In this document: one piece after another, positions 1-11,273 of the stretch | Layout of the letters: each line of letters begins with the position of its first letter | Numbering within the stretch: position 1 is the first letter of the stretch | Source: Sipunculus nudus | Taxonomy: Eukaryota > Annelida > Sipuncula > Golfingiida > Sipunculidae | Length of the DNA: 64,000 nucleotides | Assembly: GCA_026874595.1 (NCBI GenBank) | Contig: CM049314.1 | Location: forward strand, 13,818,729 to 13,882,728 | Direction of reading: 5' to 3' | Notes under the pieces: generated by a model | The model's input: the letters and a program-made list of their open reading frames with translations, nothing else | The model's database searches: none | Told to the model about the DNA's origin: nothing | Translations under genes and position numbers: made by a program

Positions 1-288
1 CCTACTAATTTGAGTATGTTCAAGACTTTTGCTCATTTTGAAATAGTTGATTCTGTCTTAATTCGCACAGTTGGTAGTCTCGACGCGTATGTTGTAATAT
101 TAATTCATATGGTAAATACTTCTTTAATTAAAAGAATTGTACTTTATGAATTAACAAAAAGAGTTTGAATGACGATAAATACTGGAGTGTTACCTTCTTG
201 TAATAAATTTAAGTAATTTAAGTAAGCAAAATAGAGGACAAAAATAAAACTTTTATATGATACCGAGTATAAAATCATATTTCAACAG

Positions 289-465
289 CTCTGAGCTGTT
301 TAGCACCGAAGGGAGTCGCCAGTGGCAACTGGACCTGCCCAGATGGCTTCCACGTGGGTTCCTCGTGCACGCTCATTTGTCCGCCCGGTCTCCTGCTGCA
401 ACGTCATGTCACGTGGCGTTGTCATAGCAACCAGACATGGACAGGGCCCCAAGCAACATGCCCAG
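289..465 (+). CDS. Exon: CCP module A of the receptor
   Basis: Acceptor ...TTTCAACAG precedes position 289 and donor G|GTAAAA follows 465; 177 bp, phase 1 at both ends. The frame reads ...SCLAPKG...NWTCPDGF..GSSCTLICPPG...WRCHSNQTWTG..ATCP. Six cysteines, the GSSC/CPPG core and the WTG-P-C ending fit a selectin-type CCP. The long open frame starting at an ATG at 322 is a different reading frame of this exon and is not the protein. Confidence 0.85.
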
Positions 466-2822
466 GTAAAAAAATACACACAATCGAGTACGCACTTACT
501 GTATAAACAATTTCATTTTCGTATAACTATGCATGTACATTATATAAATCTGATTTACATATAATTTTGTTTATGCTCAATTAATACATACTTATATGAA
601 GCTTATATTTCAAATGTTTTTATTTTAAGTTGAGAAACTGTGAGACATCACTGGATGCACCAATAAAAAAATCACATTGTTCAAAACGATTGTACAACTG
701 GCTTTTCTAAGTTTAGCTCGAACATCTGGCCTCCATTAAGCATGCCAAATATTTTGAATACTTTTTTCTATAATTTAGGGTGACAGGTTCTTCTGTAGCT
801 CTTATGTAGATTGTATTTTAATCAGATAAGTGCTCCGACATATCGAATTCACCAAACACCACAAGATCATGCCAAGACCTTACAGTGGGCTCGAGCTGTA
901 GCTTTGGCTGTGACACAGGGTTTGTCCCGGTCAGTGGTGACCGTGTTATAGAGTGTACACCAACTCTCAGATGGTCAGGAACACCGCTACAATGCACAGG
1001 TATGATTCCGTTTTTCACTTGCATTTGCAATAACCATAAATTGTAGTAAAGTTGCGAGGCCTTTTCAGTCATATATTGCTTTGCACAATCAAACCAAGAA
1101 ACATGCAGTCTGTGAACATGCACACTTAACTCTGTTCCAATACCACTGTCCTCCTATTGTTTTAAAATATTTCTGTCAAATATATTTTGTTTGTCACACG
1201 TTACGTACAAATGTTACACGTTACAGTGTGACGTAAAAATTTCACGGTGACTTCATCACGACGAATCGTCAAATGTATGTAATTTAAGATCGTCGGTTTA
1301 GGTATAGTTGCTAATATGTCGTTCATCTCTTCAGTCATATTTCATTTTGACTTACCTCTAAATTAAATAAGCTTTAGGGTAGGCTTTAGGGCATTGTATA
1401 AAATTATAACGAAAAAAATAGGTGTAAAGGGGTAGTGGCATGAAAATAATTGATGTCCAAGTATAGAAATTTTTGCTGTATAGAAATGTTTGAAAGCTGG
1501 TCTGACAATTTTATATTTCTACTAAAAGAACCTCATGATGGTGAAAGTTGTATGTGTTGCATATGGTTTTGAATGACACATCACATTTCTTGCCTATGAA
1601 ACCACTAGAACACAAGTGGTCAGATGGCCTTATTGTAACATAAAGAATATAAAATGTTCATGTATAGTTATGGGGTGCACATAATAGCGGATCGAACTGT
1701 CTCGCCAGTGAAGCTTGCTTATATAGAATCCCGGATCGGCCCAATATTCTCCCCTGAGCAAAATGTCTACGTATCAATGAGGGCTCGTCCGGGATAATTG
1801 ATCTTGTTTTGATAGCAGAACGCGGACAAAACTGTCTGCCTATCGAAGGCTGCTTTACTGGCAAGGCGGTTAGGACTCCGAACAAGTGCGCCAGTGACAT
1901 GGGTTTGAATTCGGGATCGGCCCAATATTTTCCTCTGTGCAGAATCTGTCCGTGACATATTGGGGCTCGTCTAAAATGACACCAAACATTGCCAGTGGCG
2001 GATCCCGAGACCGTTATCTGTATATTAAATAATGGTGTCGAGAGCAAGGTAACGGTGTCGAGAACTCGGTATTAAATCCAATATATGCAATAGAATTTGA
2101 AACATATTTTGGGCTAAATATTTTAAACATTTGCGTTTCTTCTATTTAAACAAGTATTGTTTGTTTTAATACATAACATGGTATTCCAGTAGGCACTACG
2201 GGTATTTTTACTTCAGAAGCTCAACACCCCTACCTGAGTTCAACATCGTTATCTATGCTAAACCCGTTACCTTGAGGATTAAAACCATGTTTTTATTTTC
2301 TGTGCATACCAAAAAAAATTACAAGGTATTTCAACTCAAATCCTGAAGGTATATGTACCAAAAAACTTTGTCCGGTAAGTCCCTGCACCCCTCTTGAAGC
2401 AAAAAAAGGAATAAAGACAATTTTTGTTTTTAAAAGTTAAATTAAAAAGAAGCAAATATTGTCTTTTTTACACACTTTTTTGTTCAATTTATAACCATAA
2501 TTTATGTTTAAATTTTATAAAAGGCTATTAATTTATATTTTATCGAAAATCATAAAAATCAAATTAAAAAAAAGTCTTAAATGTGCAAGTGAGATTTTAC
2601 TTCGTGTAACGATGTCGAGAAAAAGTTTCATATTTTTCCCTTACCTGGACTAAACGGATTAAAAAAAGAAACTGAAAAGTGCACAAGAGGCATTATTCTA
2701 TAATTCTAAAGATACATTTATACAAATTAAGTTTTGTTATATCTAAATCAAGATTAAAAAAAAAACAAGATACCCTTGAAATTCGACGTTTTCTGTATAC
2801 CCACATATATATTCAATTTACA

Positions 2823-2907
<85 letters not shown>

Positions 2908-3236
2908 GTTTAAGATTTTAGTTTTCATTATACCCATCAACCGCCAACCTAATATTAGCGCCACCCCCCCCCCCCATAAATCAAATCATATTTTACTTCG
3001 TGTAACGATGTCGAGAAAAAGGTTCATATTTTTCCCTTACCTGGACTAAACGGATTAAAAAAAAGAAACTGAAAAGTGCACAAGAGGCATTATTCTATAA
3101 TTCTAAAGATACATTTATACAAATTAAGTTTTGTTATATCTAAATCAAGATTAAAAAAAAATAAGATACCCTTGAAATTCGACGTTTTCTGTATACCCAC
3201 ATATATATTCAATTTACAAAAAAATATATATATATA

Positions 3237-3274
<38 letters not shown>

Positions 3275-3582
3275 GTCTAAGATTTTAGTTTTCATTATAC
3301 CCATCAACCGCCAACCTAATATTAGCGCCCCCCCCCCCCCCATAAATCAAATCATATTTTACTTCGTGTAATGATGTCGAGAAAAAGGTTCATATTTTTT
3401 CCCTTACCTGGACTAAACGGATTAAAAAAAAGAAACTGAAAAGTTCACAAGAGGCATTATTTTATAATTCCAAAGATACATTTATACAAATTAAGTTTTG
3501 TTATATCTAAATCAAGATTAAAAAAAAACAAGATACCCTTGAAATTCGACGTTTTCTGTATACCCACATATATATTCAATTT

Positions 3583-3621
<39 letters not shown>

Positions 3622-3926
3622 GTTTAAGATTTTAGTTTTCATTATACCCATCAACCGCCAACCTAATATTAGCGCCCCCCCCCCCATAAATCAAATCATA
3701 TTTTACTTCGTGTAACGTTGTCGAGAAAAAGGTTCATATTTTTCCCTTACCTGGACTAAACGGATTAAAAAAAGAAACTGAAAAGTGCACAAGAGGCATT
3801 ATTCTATAATTCTAAAGATACATTTATACAAATTAAGTTTTGTTATATCTAAATCAAGATTAAAAAAAAAAACAAGATACCCTTGAAATTCGACGTTTTC
3901 TGTATACCCACATATATATACAATTT

Positions 3927-3975
<49 letters not shown>

Positions 3976-4203
3976 GTTTAAGATTTTAGTTTTCATTATA
4001 CCCATCAACCGCCAACCTAATATTAGCGCCCCCCCCCTAAATCAAATCATATTTTACTTCGTGTAACGAAGTCGAGAAAAAGTTTCATATTTTTCCCTTA
4101 CCTGGACTAAACGGATTAAAAAAAGAAACTGAAAAGTGCACAAGAGGCATTATTCTATAATTCTATATACCCACATATATATTCAATTTACAAAAATATA
4201 TAT

Positions 4204-4240
<37 letters not shown>

Positions 4241-4548
4241 GTTTAAGATTTTAGTTTTCACTATACCCATCAACCGCCAACCTAATATTAGCGCCCCCCC
4301 CCCCCCCATAAATCAAATCATATTTTACTTCGTGTAACGATGTCGAGAAAAAGGTTCATATTTTTCCCTTACCTGGACTAAACGGATTAAAAAAAGAAAC
4401 TGAAAAGTGCACAAGAGGCATTATTCTATAATTCTAAAGATACATATATACAAATTAAGTTTTGTTATATCTAAATCAAGATTAAAAAAAAAAACAAGAT
4501 ACCCTTGAAATTCGACGTTTTCTGTATACCCACATATATATTCAATTT

Positions 4549-4587
<39 letters not shown>

Positions 4588-7500
4588 GTTTAAGATTTTA
4601 GTTTTCATTATACCTATCAACCATCAACCAAATATTAGCGCACCTCCCCCCCCCCCCCCCCCCCCCCCCCCCATTCTTCAGTTTTTAATCCGCCAGTGTT
4701 TGTGGCTCAGGAAATGGTGGTTTGAATCAATTACTGCCACCTAGTTCACCGAAAGTGTAACTCCTGGGATAAATGATTTTTTTCTGATAGCAGAACGCTC
4801 TAAAGAAGGGGGATGCGTTACAGGATGCACATAAGAGTAGGCCAAACTATTTGCCTATTTAACTTTGCTTTTATGACCAGGCGGTTGGGACGAATCCGGG
4901 ATCGGTCCATATTTTCCTCTGAGCAGAATGATTCCATGACGTAAGGGGGCTCGTCTAAAATGACACTAAAGTTTTGGGCCCGGGAAATGATGGTTTGAAG
5001 TTATTGGGTAATTACTGCCACCTGGTTCACCAAAAGTGTGACTCCTGGGGATAATATAATTTTGTTCTAATATTAGAACGCTCTTGAGAGTAGAGGTTAC
5101 GGGGTAACTGGGTGCACTGAAAAGGGCGCTGGTGGAGATATACAAGTACGGGTGTACGTATTCCCGCTTTCTCTCACCCATTACAAGCCTTGCTGCTGCG
5201 TTCTGGACTTTCAGTAGCTAGTCCAGGAGCGGGCAAGGCGATACCATCAATCCTTGAATTGATAAAGACATGAATCTGTCCGGCTTTTGTAGCCTTGGGT
5301 TAGAGAACAGGACACAAAGCCTTCAGATCATGAGTTCGAATCTCAGCCGAAGATCGGCCCTCACCCATGGTGTGCTATCTGCAGACATGGCCTATTGCGA
5401 AGACTATTCTCAACAGCTTGTGTTTCACTCACAAAACGAGTGCGCCTCTCGGGAGTGCTTCTGTGGTTAGCTCTAGCATTAAAGGGGAGGATTACAGACT
5501 CATAACCCGCTACACCGAGCCTGGTTGAAGCCAGGATGTCACTTTCTTGTCACGAAGCCCGAAACTGAAATGGAATATATCCATGTATATAGTACTTAGT
5601 TAACCATGCATTTAAGAGGCGGTTACCTCCACCAAGAAAATTATTTTAAGAAAATCACAAAAAGGCACGAATACAATTTTGAGAGCTCACACATCTGCAA
5701 GCTGAGAGCATCCGTTAAAGAGACAGTGTTTACCAGAGACTCGCGGATTTGAGGAAAGTTGCATTCTGGTGATTTAGAAATTACAGGAATTATTTATTAA
5801 TAATTATTTTCTTCCATTCACAGCATCGGCTTGTGGTTCTCTTGATGTTCCTGAATATGTCAGTTCGTTCAGATGTCAGATTAACAATAACCTGATGACC
5901 TGCACAATGAAGTGTCGTCAAGGCTACGTGGTTACCAAGGGAAACGAGATCCGAACATGCGCAGCGAACGGAGTATGGAGCGGAAAGACGATGCAGTGCA
6001 CAAGCCAAGAAAACGGTATGGTAAATAATATATATATACCATGAAAGATGTTTTAGATGGAAAATGATTTAATTTTCTGTTGTATAATAAGGTACTTCAT
6101 GGAAGGTTAACAGGGCCTAAAACACTTATTACATTTTTCATATATTTAATCAGTATTAATAGTTGTGGAATAACAGACTTTATCTGCTATTTCCTTTAGT
6201 TATTTTATCCCGAGCTATTAAGAATTTTTAGCTCAGCTGACTATAAGTCATCTGAGCTTTAGTCGTGGTCCATTGTCCGTCGTCCGTCCGTTTGTCTGTC
6301 TGTCCGTCCGTCCGGATGTCCGTCCGTAAGACTGGCACGTTTCGACACCATTGGACCTACGAATCTGAAATTCGGCATACAGTTAGATGTCCCCAAAATC
6401 TCCTACCATGCTGAAAATTGGGTCAATAGGACTTCGTTCCTTCGAGATATTAAGGAAAAACCTCAATTTTTTATTAGAAATCTATTTTCACACTTCAGGA
6501 CTGCCTAATATAAAAACCACTCATTTGGTTTTCTTCATATTTACCATAAATATTCCTCTATATATTTCCTATGTATATACCAGAAATGATGTCAGTATTG
6601 CGTAATTGTTTTAATTTATGGGCCCAAACATAATGCACTTTTTAAAAAATCAAGAAATATATTTACTCCCTTAACAAGAGGATTGCTGAAGCTAGAGATT
6701 TTTTGTCAGGGATGTAACATTATTTAATCAAGATTCAATTGAATACCTAAAATTAGTTCTGAATTTTTCAAATTTTATAAGTTATTGGTATAAATATAAA
6801 ATTAGTACCTTAAATTTTGCCCAACTTTGACCATGGCATGTTTTTTCCCTGTAACTGCTGAGGATTTAATTTTCGAAGCAAATTTTTGTTACCATTTCAA
6901 CTGTTAACACCAAAAATTTGAAACCAGTTGATTAAAAAACTGTAGATTTTATTCAATTTTTAAGCACCATGTCACATATTGTTTACATCAAGCTAGTGTT
7001 ATGCAGTTTGCTAGAGCTCAGCTCCCCAGCTTCAGCTCTTAGTTCCTTAAATTTGGCATACAGTTAGATGTCTCCAAAATCCTCTACCATGCCAAGAATT
7101 TGATCACTAGGACATAATTCCTTCGAGATATTAATGAAAAACTTTTTTTTCCATTAAAAACCCATTGTTACACTGTAAGATTGCCTAATATCAAAACCAC
7201 TTATCTGAATTTGATCATATATAATATACATATTTTTCTATACATTCGCTATGCACATACCAGAAATGATGTCAGTATTGCGTAATTGTTTTAATTTGTC
7301 GGCCCAAACATAATGCACTTTTTAAAAAATCAAGAAATATATTTTCTACCTTAACAAGAGGATTGCTGAAGCTAGAGATTTTTTGTCAGGGATGTAACAT
7401 TATTTAATCAAGGTTCAATTGAATACTAAAAATTAGTTCTGAATTTTTCAAATTTTATAAGTTATTAGTATAAATATAAAATTAGTACCTTAAATTTTGA

Positions 7501-10500
7501 CCAACTTTGACCATGGCACGTTTGTTTCCTGAGAGCACTGTTGATATAATTTTCATATCATGCACACATAAGGATTTCATCTTTGTACTTTAGAATGCTG
7601 AAAGAAATTGGCCAAATATTGTAGCTTTTATTAATGTTTTTATGAGACCATGTCAGACCCAGGCTCAATCCAGCCCCTCTTGAGTCACCTGTATGTTGAC
7701 CTTGTTGACCTTTCATCAGATTATGCACGCTTAAGGCGAGGCCTACACTGGGGCAGCCAGGCATCTAATGCCCAGCCACAGTTGATCCAGGTTTCCAACC
7801 CAACTCATCTAGTAAGTTGTTTTGAAAAACAACATATCAATAAATAATAAATTAATATTTTTTTATTGGTTTTTAATAACAAATTAAAGAAAAATTAATA
7901 GAAGAGGAATTTGTTAGTTGATGAGTAACAGAAAATTAACTTGCAGTTACTGATGATGTAAGAATCTTGTATGGATGGATAGAATGTCAGTGTCAATGTT
8001 TTTCCAAATAACACCATGCAGTCACCTATAGTATTTTTCAGTTAAATTTTAATGATAAAAAAATAAATCATATGATTCATTACTAATCATTAGGGATCAT
8101 ATGACGGAAATTAATGATAGACAAAGATGCAGTTGATAATATTAATCTAGATTCCTACTGTGTCTAGTGTGTAGATTGATGTTAAAGTAGTCCAAAGTAA
8201 ATATATTACATTTAATTTTTTTAATATAAATAAAAGCCATAAAACCAGGTACTTATGATCATTATTTAAATTTGTGAATTTTGTATATTCTGGATTCTCA
8301 ACATCATTGTTTGGCTAAAACTACTAGACATGGTGCGAATGCTTTGCAAATGTATTTGAATACGAATATGAATATGTACTGCATTAAATTTTTTTTTTTG
8401 CTAAAAATGGGAATTCAGGTAAAATGAAAGTATTTGAATACCAGTGCAGATACCTCCAAAGTGTATTAATGAATGCATTAATGAATATACTCTATAATAT
8501 TATTTTAATAATCATTTCAGTTATATTTTATTTTAAAAAATCATATGATTTTCTTTTTTTTATAAAAATTATATTGGCACAATATTTGTTATTATATTTT
8601 AATAAATAGTTAAACTCTTTTATTATATGTGCTGCTTATAAGTTATATGGCCAAGTCAAAATCTGTGTGACAATAGCACTCTATTTGTTAATAAAATAAA
8701 TGAAATCAATCCTCTTCCCTGTCTCCAAAGATAGTATCAAAATCATACATCAGCTAAACACCAACAACTCATAATAAAGCTTATATTTATTTCCACACAA
8801 AACCAGCATGTGCCTCATTCCCAAATCATATTTTTATCATATATAACAGCTCAGCGCCGTGACCCATGGGTCCCTTGTTTTGATGAACAGGATTTTATTC
8901 ACATGTCAATTGCAGTGACCAGCACAGGTTCACCCCCTGACGTCATGCCCGGAGCTGCCATAGGGGGCGCCATTGGAGGGGCCGTACTGCTCATTCTGAT
9001 TGTGATTCTGGCAGTTGTATGTTCGCGGAAAAAGTGAGAAATCTTTACCAGTATAGCATGAAAGACGATTACGTTTACCTGAGGATATAAATGTTACCAT
9101 CATTGACCTCTTTTCAATAAGTACAAATTTGCCAGTACTTGCATTAATGTGTTTAAAATTGAATTATAATAATGTAAAATCGGTTATTATAAAAACTGAT
9201 CTTGCATATTGAACTTTTTATCAGCATCAAACAGTAATAACGGTGAAAACATTTCCCATAGGCGCAGGCCCCGTTAAATACGTTTCTCATACTTGAGCAG
9301 TGGTGACTTTTTTTCATTTCAGATTGATAATCTATAATATAAATAATATGGAATTAAATACCTATATTCATAATTATTCAAGGAACAGTCTACCATTTGA
9401 TTCTACATCAGTTGCCCTAACCTTTAACCTCAGGTAGTTGGATGATATAATCATCACTTATAAAGATGTATGAAACATGGCTGCTCGAGCAGCAGAATGT
9501 TCCGACCCTCAAATTATAATACCCTCAAAGATATAGCAAAGTGGAAAAAGTGTATTTGTCCCAACTTTAATGTCACATTACGCTGTCATACCCATCTGTA
9601 TGTTTCCCAAAAAGACTGGTGGGTAAAAGTTGATTGATGAGTAAGATACTGTTTGGTTGTATGTACGAGGCGATTTCAATTTCCCAGTATATGGAAGTAC
9701 TATTCTCAAGTAAACAAGACCTCTTAAAATAAGATATTGCTTATGTCTATCTGCACTGACGGTTTGTCCCATTTCGATGTCACTATGTCAGAGTAAATAT
9801 ATCGTGTTTTGTCTATTTATAATTATAATCTACTCACTTTTTAAAACCATGTATATATGTTGATAGATACATGTGTTAATACTCTACTTCCAGAACGAAA
9901 TTGCAATATATATATTTAACTTACAGAAAAGGGGATAAAGACAATGTGTATGCCGAGCCAGGAGACGTCCCGGACGAGCCCCCAGCTCCAATGCCAGATC
10001 CTTTGTGTGGGCGATGCATCCAGGCTGGGTAGGTGTGAAGTTTAATACACTTTTGACACTTAATGAGGACGCTATAAAGCAGCTCAGCTTGCTAGCAATT
10101 ATCATTTTATTGTCTGTTGGTGCTTAAACCTCAATAATGTGATTCATTTAATCTGAGAAAAGTCAATGGGGAGGAGGTAAAATTATTTTTACCATGTCAC
10201 TCCCGATAAAGGTTAACACGATCACCTCTCTATTCCCATAAATTCGATCGAACCGTGTTCCTGCCAGACGGTTGTGACAAATTGTATCATTATCTGTTGG
10301 ACACCAATGTAATGTTCGTTTTTCATTCGTTACAAGCACGATTGCTTGTGTAATCATTTAGCTTTTTTGTAAATGAAACAAAATATAAGCTAATTCAACT
10401 GTTCCTCATGAATGGTTTATTCTGCACACAATGCCGTATCTCATATCCTGCGTAATTATAACGTAAAGTCTCTGAAATATCTTCTTCAAAATTGAATTAG

Positions 10501-11192
10501 GAATGTTGCGTAAATGATCCCTTTCCTGGTTAATGTTGCATATTTTGAGGAAATATTTACACATTTTGAATTAACAAAAACAATCATTAGATTATATTTT
10601 AAATAACTCAGTGTTTTGAATAACTTTATTTGTGTCTGGTTCCGTCAGTTGTACTTTTTTCCAGTTTGAGATCATACATAAAGCCAGTCGATAGTTATAA
10701 TAAACAACTAGTGAAATTACTTTGTTTCATTCAAGTGGGGACGACTGTGTCCGATTGTAGGCGGCAGTTAGGTACAAATAGCATCACTTATTACTGTTCA
10801 TGCAGCCGAACGTCAAGTGAATGCTCGGATCCAAACAAAAGCACCAGTTCAGCCGTTATTTATGTCAAATGTCTAAAATCCTGATCCATTAAGGCTGCCG
10901 CTTCTCAATGAATAACACTAATGTATGGGCGTGAGTTCGTAACAGTGACTTAAAACCATTAACGATTAATCTTCACAGAGGGATATGCGAGAACCACAGA
11001 CAACCTGAGAGACCAGGAGTGTCAGGGAGAGAACCCTCGAGGAGACACGTGACAGCTGATACCTCATCAACTCAGCCAGCGTCTGATTATGCAGATCTCG
11101 CGGAAAGATCCCGCTCAAACGGCCCCTACGAAAGGCTGGGTATGGTAAAACTATTGCCTGGTCGAAGACAGAATGGAAATGATACCGGTTAA
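289..11192 (+). CDS. Selectin-type CCP (sushi) membrane receptor with tyrosine-rich tail, 5'-partial (gene span, six exons)
   Basis: Exons seen: 289-465, 826-999, 5824-6015, 8916-9033, 9927-10028 and 10979-11192. The first three each encode one CCP/sushi module with six cysteines, the pattern of selectin CCPs rather than the usual four. Exon 4 encodes a juxtamembrane stretch and a Gly/Ala/Ile/Leu/Val transmembrane helix followed by SRKK. Exons 5-6 encode a cytoplasmic tail of about 100 residues with NVYAEP, a Pro-rich stretch, SDYADL and GPYERL. Splice phases agree at every junction (1-1-1, then 2, 2), all introns are GT-AG, and the frame ends at TAA 11190. CCP modules normally bind carbohydrate, complement or protein ligands outside the cell; the tail suggests SH2-mediated signalling. 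The N-terminus (signal peptide, possibly lectin or EGF domains) lies before the window. Extra exons in the 4.8-kb third intron cannot be excluded. No orthologue recognised, so no symbol. Confidence 0.82.
826..999 (+). CDS. Exon: CCP module B of the receptor
   Basis: Acceptor TTTTAATCAG ends at 825 and donor ACAG|GTATG starts at 1000; 174 bp, phase 1-1. The frame reads KCSDIS...RSCQDLTVGSSCSFGCDTGF...RVIECTPTLRWSGTPLQCT. It has six cysteines in the same spacing class as module A, including the shared GSSC. The minus-strand open frame over this position is a shadow. Confidence 0.85.
1658..2000 (+). mobile_element. tRNA-derived SINE-like repeat, one partial and one fuller copy in tandem
   Basis: The block at 1853-1925 has a tRNA-like start (CAAGGCGGTTAGGACTCC) and a B-box-like GGGTTTGAATTCGGGATC, followed by a conserved tail (CGGATCGGCCCAATATT... 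then GGGGCTCGTCTAAAATGACAC). The preceding 1694-1790 repeats the tail of the same family (ATCGGCCCAATATTCTCCCC...GGGCTCGTCCGGG). A third copy lies at 4850-4970. Located in an intron of the CCP receptor. Class assignment rests on the tRNA-like head only. Confidence 0.55.
2593..4672 (+). repeat. Six-copy tandem array, ~350-bp unit with internal (TA)n and poly-C
   Basis: Each unit starts ATTTTACTTCGTGTAACG, contains CTTACCTGGACTAAACGG, a (TA)n run, GCACAGTTTAAGATTTTAG and GCCAACCTAATATTAGCG, and ends in a poly-C run. Unit starts: 2593, 2990, 3356, 3700, 4051 and 4322. Lengths are about 397, 366, 344, 351, 271 and 350 bp; differences come mainly from (TA)n and C-run lengths, plus an ~80-bp internal deletion in unit 5. 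Units are nearly identical outside the homopolymers, so the expansion is recent. It lies in the intron between CCP modules B and C. Open frames over it (runs of Ile-Tyr) are microsatellite artefacts. Confidence 0.93.
4715..5110 (+). mobile_element. SINE-like repeat copy flanked by two copies of a second repeat
   Basis: Position 4850-4970 repeats the tail seen at 1900-1990 (GACCAGGCGGTTGGGACG...GGGATCGGTCCATATTTTCC...GGGGGCTCGTCTAAAATGACAC), with the interval between the two promoter-like boxes missing. On each side is a second repeat sharing ATTACTGCCACCT(A/G)GTTCACC(G/A)AAAGTGT and TTAGAACGCTCT / GCAGAACGCTCT, at 4729-4800 and 5012-5085. This suggests an insertion into, or duplication of, a larger element. 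Confidence 0.5.
5229..5560 (+). mobile_element. tRNA-derived SINE-like element
   Basis: A tRNA-like head at about 5288-5353 contains TAGCCTTGGGTTAGAG (A-box region) and CATGAGTTCGAATCTCAGCC, a near-perfect RNA polymerase III B box (GTTCGAATC). The rest (ATCGGCCCTCACCCATGG... to the ACACCGAGCCTGGTTGAAGCC region) has no tRNA similarity and would be the SINE body. Anticodon-stem pairing is poor, so it is not a functional tRNA gene. The 66-residue open frame across it is not coding. Confidence 0.55.
5824..6015 (+). CDS. Exon: CCP module C of the receptor
   Basis: Acceptor TTTTCTTCCATTCACAG ends at 5823 with a good pyrimidine tract; donor ACG|GTATGG follows 6015. 192 bp, phase 1-1. The frame reads SACGSLDVPEYVSS, then FRCQ, MTCTMKCRQGYVV, RTCAANGVWSG, MQCTSQEN. 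Six cysteines and the GVWSG-C signature identify a selectin-type CCP. It joins in phase to the transmembrane exon at 8916. Confidence 0.9.
6225..7530 (-). mobile_element. Pearl/HINE-like element, right end at 6225, with two ~674-bp internal repeats
   Basis: It begins TTTTAGCTCAGCTGACTATAAGTCATCTGAGC (terminal hairpin of the family, here inverted), then a TCCGTCCGTCC microsatellite, then a block at 6374-6900 (GCATACAGTTAGATGT..., CCAGAAATGATGTCAGTATTGCG) repeated at 7048-7530. The same sequence occurs inverted at 25.9-27.5 kb. The left end is not distinguishable. It lies in the intron before the receptor's transmembrane exon. Family name is inference. Confidence 0.65.
8846..8882 (-). mobile_element. 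Solo left-end fragment of the pearl/HINE-like family
   Basis: ACAGCTCAGCGCCGTGACCC..ATGGGTCCCTTGTTTT is the reverse complement of the family's left terminus (CAAGTGACCCATGGGTCA..GCTCAGCTGAC). It sits only ~35 bp upstream of the transmembrane exon, so the open frame that appears to extend that exon upstream is partly transposon. Confidence 0.6.
8916..9033 (+). CDS. Exon: juxtamembrane and transmembrane segment of the receptor
   Basis: Acceptor ATGTCAATTGCAG ends at 8915; donor AAAAA|GTGAGA at 9034. It encodes VTSTGSPPDVMPG, then a ~25-residue helix GAAIGGAIGGAVLLILIVIL..AVVC followed by basic SRKK (stop-transfer). The Gly-x-x-x-Gly-like AIGGAIGGA face could favour helix packing. It starts in phase 1 to fit CCP module C and ends in phase 2 to fit the exon at 9927. 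Confidence 0.87.
9927..10028 (+). CDS. Exon: proximal cytoplasmic tail (NVYAEP and Pro-rich) of the receptor
   Basis: Acceptor TTTAACTTACAG ends at 9926; donor GCTGG|GTAGGTG at 10029. The frame encodes KKGDKDNVYAEPGDVPDEPP, then APMPDPLCGRCIQAG. NVYAEP is a YxxP/YxEP-type candidate SH2 site; the acidic-Pro run could be an SH3 ligand. If the donor were not used the frame would stop at the TAG spanning it; the splice is preferred because it joins in phase to a longer tail rich in tyrosine motifs. Confidence 0.8.
10979..11192 (+). CDS. Exon: distal cytoplasmic tail with ITAM-like tyrosine pair, terminal exon
   Basis: Acceptor TTAATCTTCACAG ends at 10978. Only one of the three frames stays open, and it is the one demanded by the previous exon (phase 2). 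It encodes about 70 residues, Arg/Ser-rich, with SDYADL (tyrosine codon 11088-11090) and GPYERL (tyrosine codon 11127-11129), then ends TGG..GNDTG and TAA at 11190-11192. A minus-strand open frame over it is a shadow. An alternative donor inside (CTGG|GTATGG) is possible. Confidence 0.8.
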
Positions 11193-11267
11193 AATCACGT
11201 GATGTAATCACGCGTGATCTCACCGAAAATTCACTGGGTGAACACTAATGAAGGTATCATATGATTG

Positions 11268-11273
11268 AATAAA
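11268..11273 (+). terminator. Poly(A) signal AATAAA of the CCP receptor gene
   Basis: Canonical AATAAA begins 76 bp after the receptor's stop codon, in ATTGAATAAACATC. The distance and orientation fit a short 3' UTR. Confidence 0.65.

Noticed and set aside
2679-4744. Series of open frames of the type MHKRHYSIILKIHL and Ile-Tyr runs
   Set aside because: They are successive units of one tandem array and (TA)n tracts.
5270-5470. 66-residue Cys-containing plus-strand frame before CCP module C
   Set aside because: It is contained in a SINE-like repeat with a polymerase III B box; cysteines do not follow CCP spacing.
8810-8915. N-terminal extension of the transmembrane exon from an ATG at 8810
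   Set aside because: A good acceptor at 8914-8915 restores the phase of CCP module C, and the upstream part is a fragment of a transposable-element terminus.
10630-10884. 84-residue plus-strand frame with several cysteines between two receptor tail exons
   Set aside because: The tail exons on either side join in phase without it, the cysteine spacing fits no module I know, and codon content looks random.
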